DNA of 7,276 nt from Eubacteriales bacterium (GTDB lineage: Bacteria; Bacillota; Clostridia; Christensenellales; CAG-138): positions 1 through 7,276 of the forward strand of contig JAUYTF010000097.1 in the NCBI GenBank assembly GCA_030695285.1. Reading direction: 5' to 3'. This document shows, one piece after another, positions 5,040 to 7,276 of this stretch. Below the pieces are notes generated by a model, which did no database searches, was not told where the DNA came from, and saw only the letters and a program-made list of their open reading frames with translations. Each line of letters begins with the position of its first letter. Positions within the stretch are counted from its first letter, which is position 1. The translations under genes and the position numbers were made by a program.

Positions 5040-5789
5040 TTACTGGAGGGTTGCGATTTTTCTCATGTCTTCTATGCCAATTCTCATATTTTGGGCATCC
5101 TCCCTTGCGCTGATTAACGCCGAGAGCAAATGGTCGCACACGGATACGAGCTCTTCATTCTCTTCGGGCGTGTTCAGCGCTTCCAGGATCTGGACTTCAC
5201 GGCAATGGGAGAGCTTTCCCGTGAGCCGCAGAATGGCGGAGAGCGAATAGTTTGCGCAGCGCAATGTGCGAATGATCAGCAGGCGCTCCATGTCTTGGGA
5301 AGCATACATGCGATATCCGTTTTGCATGCGCCCGATGGAGACAAGGCCGTTGCGCTCCCAGTTTCGCAGGGTTTCAACGGTAACGCCGAGCGCATCTGCG
5401 GCATCGCTTCGCTTTAAGGGCGGGGTCATGGGGGATGGATCGCGCGTCAGCATGGTTTCAACAGATAGAATAGCGCCCTTGGCAAACGCGGTCTCGCGGT
5501 CGATCTGCTCGATGTAACGATTCGTCTTTTGCAGTGCGTCGGAGAACCGGCACTCCGCGCAAAGGCGGATGATCTCGATGGCGGTTTTGCGAAGTCCGTT
5601 TTGCAGCACTTCGGCGCGCAGCGCAAGGCGCGCAAAGCGCACCTGCTCCAGCTGCAGCAGTGTATAAACGCGGTAACCGTTTGGCAAACGAACCGGTTTG
5701 GTCAGAAAGCCGATCTCTTCATAGAAGCGGATCGTGTTGGGATGCAACCCGGTCAGATTTGCAATTTCGCTGGTTCGCAGTGTCGTCAT
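5040..5789 (-). CDS. Transcriptional regulator with two MerR-type DNA-binding domains
   Basis: This 249-residue cytoplasmic regulator probably controls the exporter encoded behind it. The first MerR winged helix spans about residues 4-62, with TSEIANLTGLHPNTIRFYEE and the wing NGYRVY (37-42). A charged, probably coiled-coil stretch follows (about 84-113). A second MerR domain spans about 124-190, with ADALGVTVETLRNWERNGLV and the wing NGYRMY (157-162). The tail (191-249) is helical and resembles no GyrI-type ligand domain. Typical MerR proteins have one DNA-binding domain and dimerise, so this one may bring four to DNA. ATG 5789 lies nine bases after AAAGGG; a decoy ATG at 5794 opens a two-codon ORF whose TGA overlaps the true start. 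A TATAAT box lies at 5833-5828. The effector cannot be read from sequence. Confidence 0.88.
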   Translation of the reverse strand: MTTLRTSEIANLTGLHPNTIRFYEEIGFLTKPVRLPNGYRVYTLLQLEQVRFARLALRAEVLQNGLRKTAIEIIRLCAECRFSDALQKTNRYIEQIDRETAFAKGAILSVETMLTRDPSPMTPPLKRSDAADALGVTVETLRNWERNGLVSIGRMQNGYRMYASQDMERLLIIRTLRCANYSLSAILRLTGKLSHCREVQILEALNTPEENEELVSVCDHLLSALISAREDAQNMRIGIEDMRKIATLQ

Positions 5790-5827
5790 AGCATGCGGCC
5801 CTTTGATTCTATCGCTGGTTTTCCACC

Positions 5828-5833
5828 ATTATA
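5828..5833 (-). promoter_or_regulatory. merR -10 element
   Basis: TATAAT (minus strand, 5833-5828) lies about 40 bp before the merR ATG. No good -35 box is found at 17 bp; the expected region coincides with the T tract of the upstream terminator. MerR-controlled promoters often have long spacers and poor -35 use, so self-activation is possible but not shown. Confidence 0.55.
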
Positions 5834-5843
5834 CACATGAATC

Positions 5844-5876
5844 AAACAAAAAAGAACCAGCCTTGCGACCGGTTCT
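5844..5876 (-). terminator. Intrinsic terminator of the alcohol dehydrogenase gene
   Basis: On the minus strand, AGAACCGGTC (5876-5867), loop GCAA (a GNRA tetraloop) and GGCTGGTTCT (5862-5853) form a 10-bp stem with two G-T pairs, followed at once by TTTTTTGTTT. It lies about 90 bp behind the dehydrogenase stop and directly in front of the merR promoter, so the two units are separately transcribed. The 85 bp between 5881 and 5965 hold nothing else notable. Confidence 0.9.
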
Positions 5877-5965
5877 GAGAATGAAGTCCCCGTGCTTCGG
5901 ATGAAGCGAAGAGGTTTCTTATGGAAAAAAATCGAAAGGTGGTTTTTACCCCTTGTAGATTATGG

Positions 5966-7150
5966 TTACATGGACGCTTCATCGGAAAACTGCGGATGGT
6001 TTCCGTAATAGCAGTCCTCAAACAGCTTTCTGCCGCGCTCCGCCGTCATTTGAGCGGGTGAGACGACTGTAGCAAATGCGGAAAGCGACGTTTCAGCCCA
6101 TTCATCTATTTTGGAAAGATAGGCTCTTTCATCGACTCCCATATCACGAAAACAGGTTTTGAAACCGATTCGGTTCATCATAGAAAAAATGTGGTCGATC
6201 AGCTGTTGTGATAATTCGGTACATTCCCCAACATAACCCAAGCGGTGAGCCAATGTTGCATAGGCATCCTGCGGTCCGCAGAACTTCATCGTATAGGGGA
6301 GCATGAGCCCGCATACAGTTCCGTGGGGGATTCCAAACGCCGGGCCGGGGTGATCGTAGGAATGCGCCAAGCCGGTACAGGAATTGGTGATAGCGATGCC
6401 CGCGAGAGAAGCGGCTACATGCATTTTTTCTTTCACGTTTTTCTTCTTCTCGGCATCGCAGCATGACGATACGGACAGCTCCAGATTCTCAAGGATATCG
6501 GAAGCCGCCCCGAGTGCCAGAGCGCGCGAGTAAGCGGAGGCGTTTTTTGCCACACTTGCTTCGATCGCATGGGTCAATGCATCCATCCCGGTCGACAGTG
6601 CGATGTGGTCAGGAAGCGAATCTGTCAGGTCGGCGTCCAGTATTGCATAATGCGGGATAAGTGTATTGTCCATCAGCAACCGCTTAATTTTTGTAACAGG
6701 ATCGATTAAAACTGCGACCGAAGTGGTTTCTGAACCCGTGCCGCTGGTGGTTGGAACGGAAACATGGATCGCCTTTTTTCCCAGCGCGGGCAGGGAGAAA
6801 GGGATGAGCGCGTCTTCCAAGCGTAGATCGGGGTTTTCATAGAACAGATGGACAGCTTTTGCGGTATCCAAAACGCTGCCGCCGCCGATGGCTAAAATCA
6901 TATCTGGTTGAAAATCCCTGGTTCGTTCCACGCAAAGGAAGATATCTCCGATCAATGGTTCCTGTGTTACTTGAGCAAGATAGCAGACCTCCGCACCCGT
7001 TTCATTCGCCAGTGTTTTCACCGTCGAATTCAGTTCGTCAGTATAGCCGATCACACCGATTCGTTTTTTTCCTAAAGTCGAAAAATAGGATAATGAGCCG
7101 CGTCCAACAATGATTTTCGGGCAATAAATAGCAGAGAACAAAGGATTCAT
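5966..7150 (-). CDS. Iron-type (group III) alcohol dehydrogenase
   Basis: This 394-residue cytoplasmic oxidoreductase probably interconverts an alcohol and an aldehyde or ketone with NAD(P)H and a bound divalent metal, usually Fe2+. The nucleotide-binding signature GGGSVLDTAK is at 89-98, and the family motif PTTSGTGSETTS at 133-144. Probable metal ligands are D190 and H194 (in MDALTHAIEA), H263 (GLAHSYDHPG) and H276 (GIPHG), in the same order as in E. coli FucO, with one residue fewer between the last two. The length is normal for the family. ATG 7150 has GGGAG six bases upstream. The gene is alone in its unit, with palindromes in its promoter and leader and a terminator behind it. The substrate (propanediol, butanol, lactaldehyde or another) cannot be decided from sequence. 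Confidence 0.93.
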   Translation of the reverse strand: MNPLFSAIYCPKIIVGRGSLSYFSTLGKKRIGVIGYTDELNSTVKTLANETGAEVCYLAQVTQEPLIGDIFLCVERTRDFQPDMILAIGGGSVLDTAKAVHLFYENPDLRLEDALIPFSLPALGKKAIHVSVPTTSGTGSETTSVAVLIDPVTKIKRLLMDNTLIPHYAILDADLTDSLPDHIALSTGMDALTHAIEASVAKNASAYSRALALGAASDILENLELSVSSCCDAEKKKNVKEKMHVAASLAGIAITNSCTGLAHSYDHPGPAFGIPHGTVCGLMLPYTMKFCGPQDAYATLAHRLGYVGECTELSQQLIDHIFSMMNRIGFKTCFRDMGVDERAYLSKIDEWAETSLSAFATVVSPAQMTAERGRKLFEDCYYGNHPQFSDEASM

Positions 7151-7171
7151 GGGATTCTCCCTTCAAATCGA

Positions 7172-7189
7172 TATTCTATTGATAGAATA
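7172..7189. promoter_or_regulatory. Perfect palindrome in the dehydrogenase leader
   Basis: TATTCTAT (7172-7179), TG, ATAGAATA (7182-7189) is a perfect 8+8 inverted repeat. It lies between the predicted transcription start (near 7205) and the ribosome binding site. It could be a second operator acting as a roadblock, or a hairpin in the mRNA leader. With only A/T-rich pairs and a two-base spacer, a DNA-binding site is more likely than a stable RNA hairpin. Confidence 0.6.
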
Positions 7190-7203
7190 CTTAGATGTGC
7201 TTA

Positions 7204-7225
7204 CGATGTTGATTGTACAACATCG
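7204..7225. promoter_or_regulatory. Perfect palindrome centred on the dehydrogenase -10 box
   Basis: CGATGTTG (7204-7211), a 6-bp spacer and CAACATCG (7218-7225) form a perfect 8+8 inverted repeat. The spacer is exactly the minus-strand hexamer TACAAT (7217-7212). A protein bound here would block RNA polymerase, so a repressor site is the simplest reading. The regulator is not in the window. Confidence 0.7.
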
Positions 7226-7240
7226 ACGAACAAGAGTAAA
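7212..7240 (-). promoter_or_regulatory. Alcohol dehydrogenase promoter
   Basis: On the minus strand TTTACT (7240-7235, 4 of 6 to TTGACA) lies 17 bp before TACAAT (7217-7212, 5 of 6 to TATAAT). Transcription would start near 7205 and give a leader of about 55 nt containing the palindrome at 7172-7189. The remaining 7241-7276 show no gene; a T7 run on the plus strand at 7254-7260 has no hairpin before it. Confidence 0.6.
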
Positions 7241-7276
7241 GACGATAATGGGGTTTTTTTGTCACGTAGGACAGGT

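Noticed and set aside
4909..5139. 77-residue N-terminal extension of the MFS transporter from an upstream ATG at 5139
   Set aside because: It would run antisense-free through the leader and into the merR coding end, has no family similarity and no good ribosome binding site, while ATG 4908 has GGAGG at ideal spacing and a typical N-terminus.

Overview
The window looks like chromosomal DNA of a moderately GC-rich Clostridia-type member of the Bacillota. Evidence: strong GGAGG-type ribosome binding sites, TTGACA/TATAAT-like promoters, a YtrA-type GntR regulator with an ABC transporter, a clostridial-style TtcA homologue and a Mef-like MFS exporter. The genus cannot be told from the sequence. 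No RNA gene, CRISPR array, insertion sequence or phage gene was seen.

Layout. 1-301 (minus) is the first 100 codons of the translational GTPase TypA/BipA, with its promoter at 337-366. 302-634 is an AT-rich spacer between divergent genes; it ends in a near-consensus promoter overlaid by an operator-like repeat array. 635-2566 (plus) is a tightly overlapping three-gene operon: a YtrA-type GntR repressor that starts at TTG, an ABC ATPase and a six-helix permease. 2567-2792 carries two imperfect ~80-bp tandem copies of a double-hairpin element; the second copy still contains the last codons of the permease. 2793-3539 (plus) is a TtcA-like tRNA thiolase whose -10 box lies 7 bp before the ATG, so its mRNA is probably leaderless. 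3540-3669 holds two back-to-back terminators.

The right half is all on the minus strand. An iron-type alcohol dehydrogenase (7150-5966) has two perfect palindromes in its promoter and leader and an intrinsic terminator behind it. Next come a regulator with two MerR DNA-binding domains (5789-5040) and an MFS drug exporter (4908-3670), probably one transcription unit.

The most interesting part is the 131-bp gap between merR and the exporter gene. A partial tandem duplication (73-bp offset) has copied the exporter's ribosome binding site and first codons. This makes a 15-codon leader ORF with its own ribosome binding site, and each copy can fold into a hairpin that buries its GGAGG. The arm that masks the exporter's site lies inside the leader codons. 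This is the architecture of translational attenuators of the cat/erm kind, and suggests that exporter production is induced by ribosome stalling on the leader, in addition to control by the double MerR protein. No experiment supports this yet.
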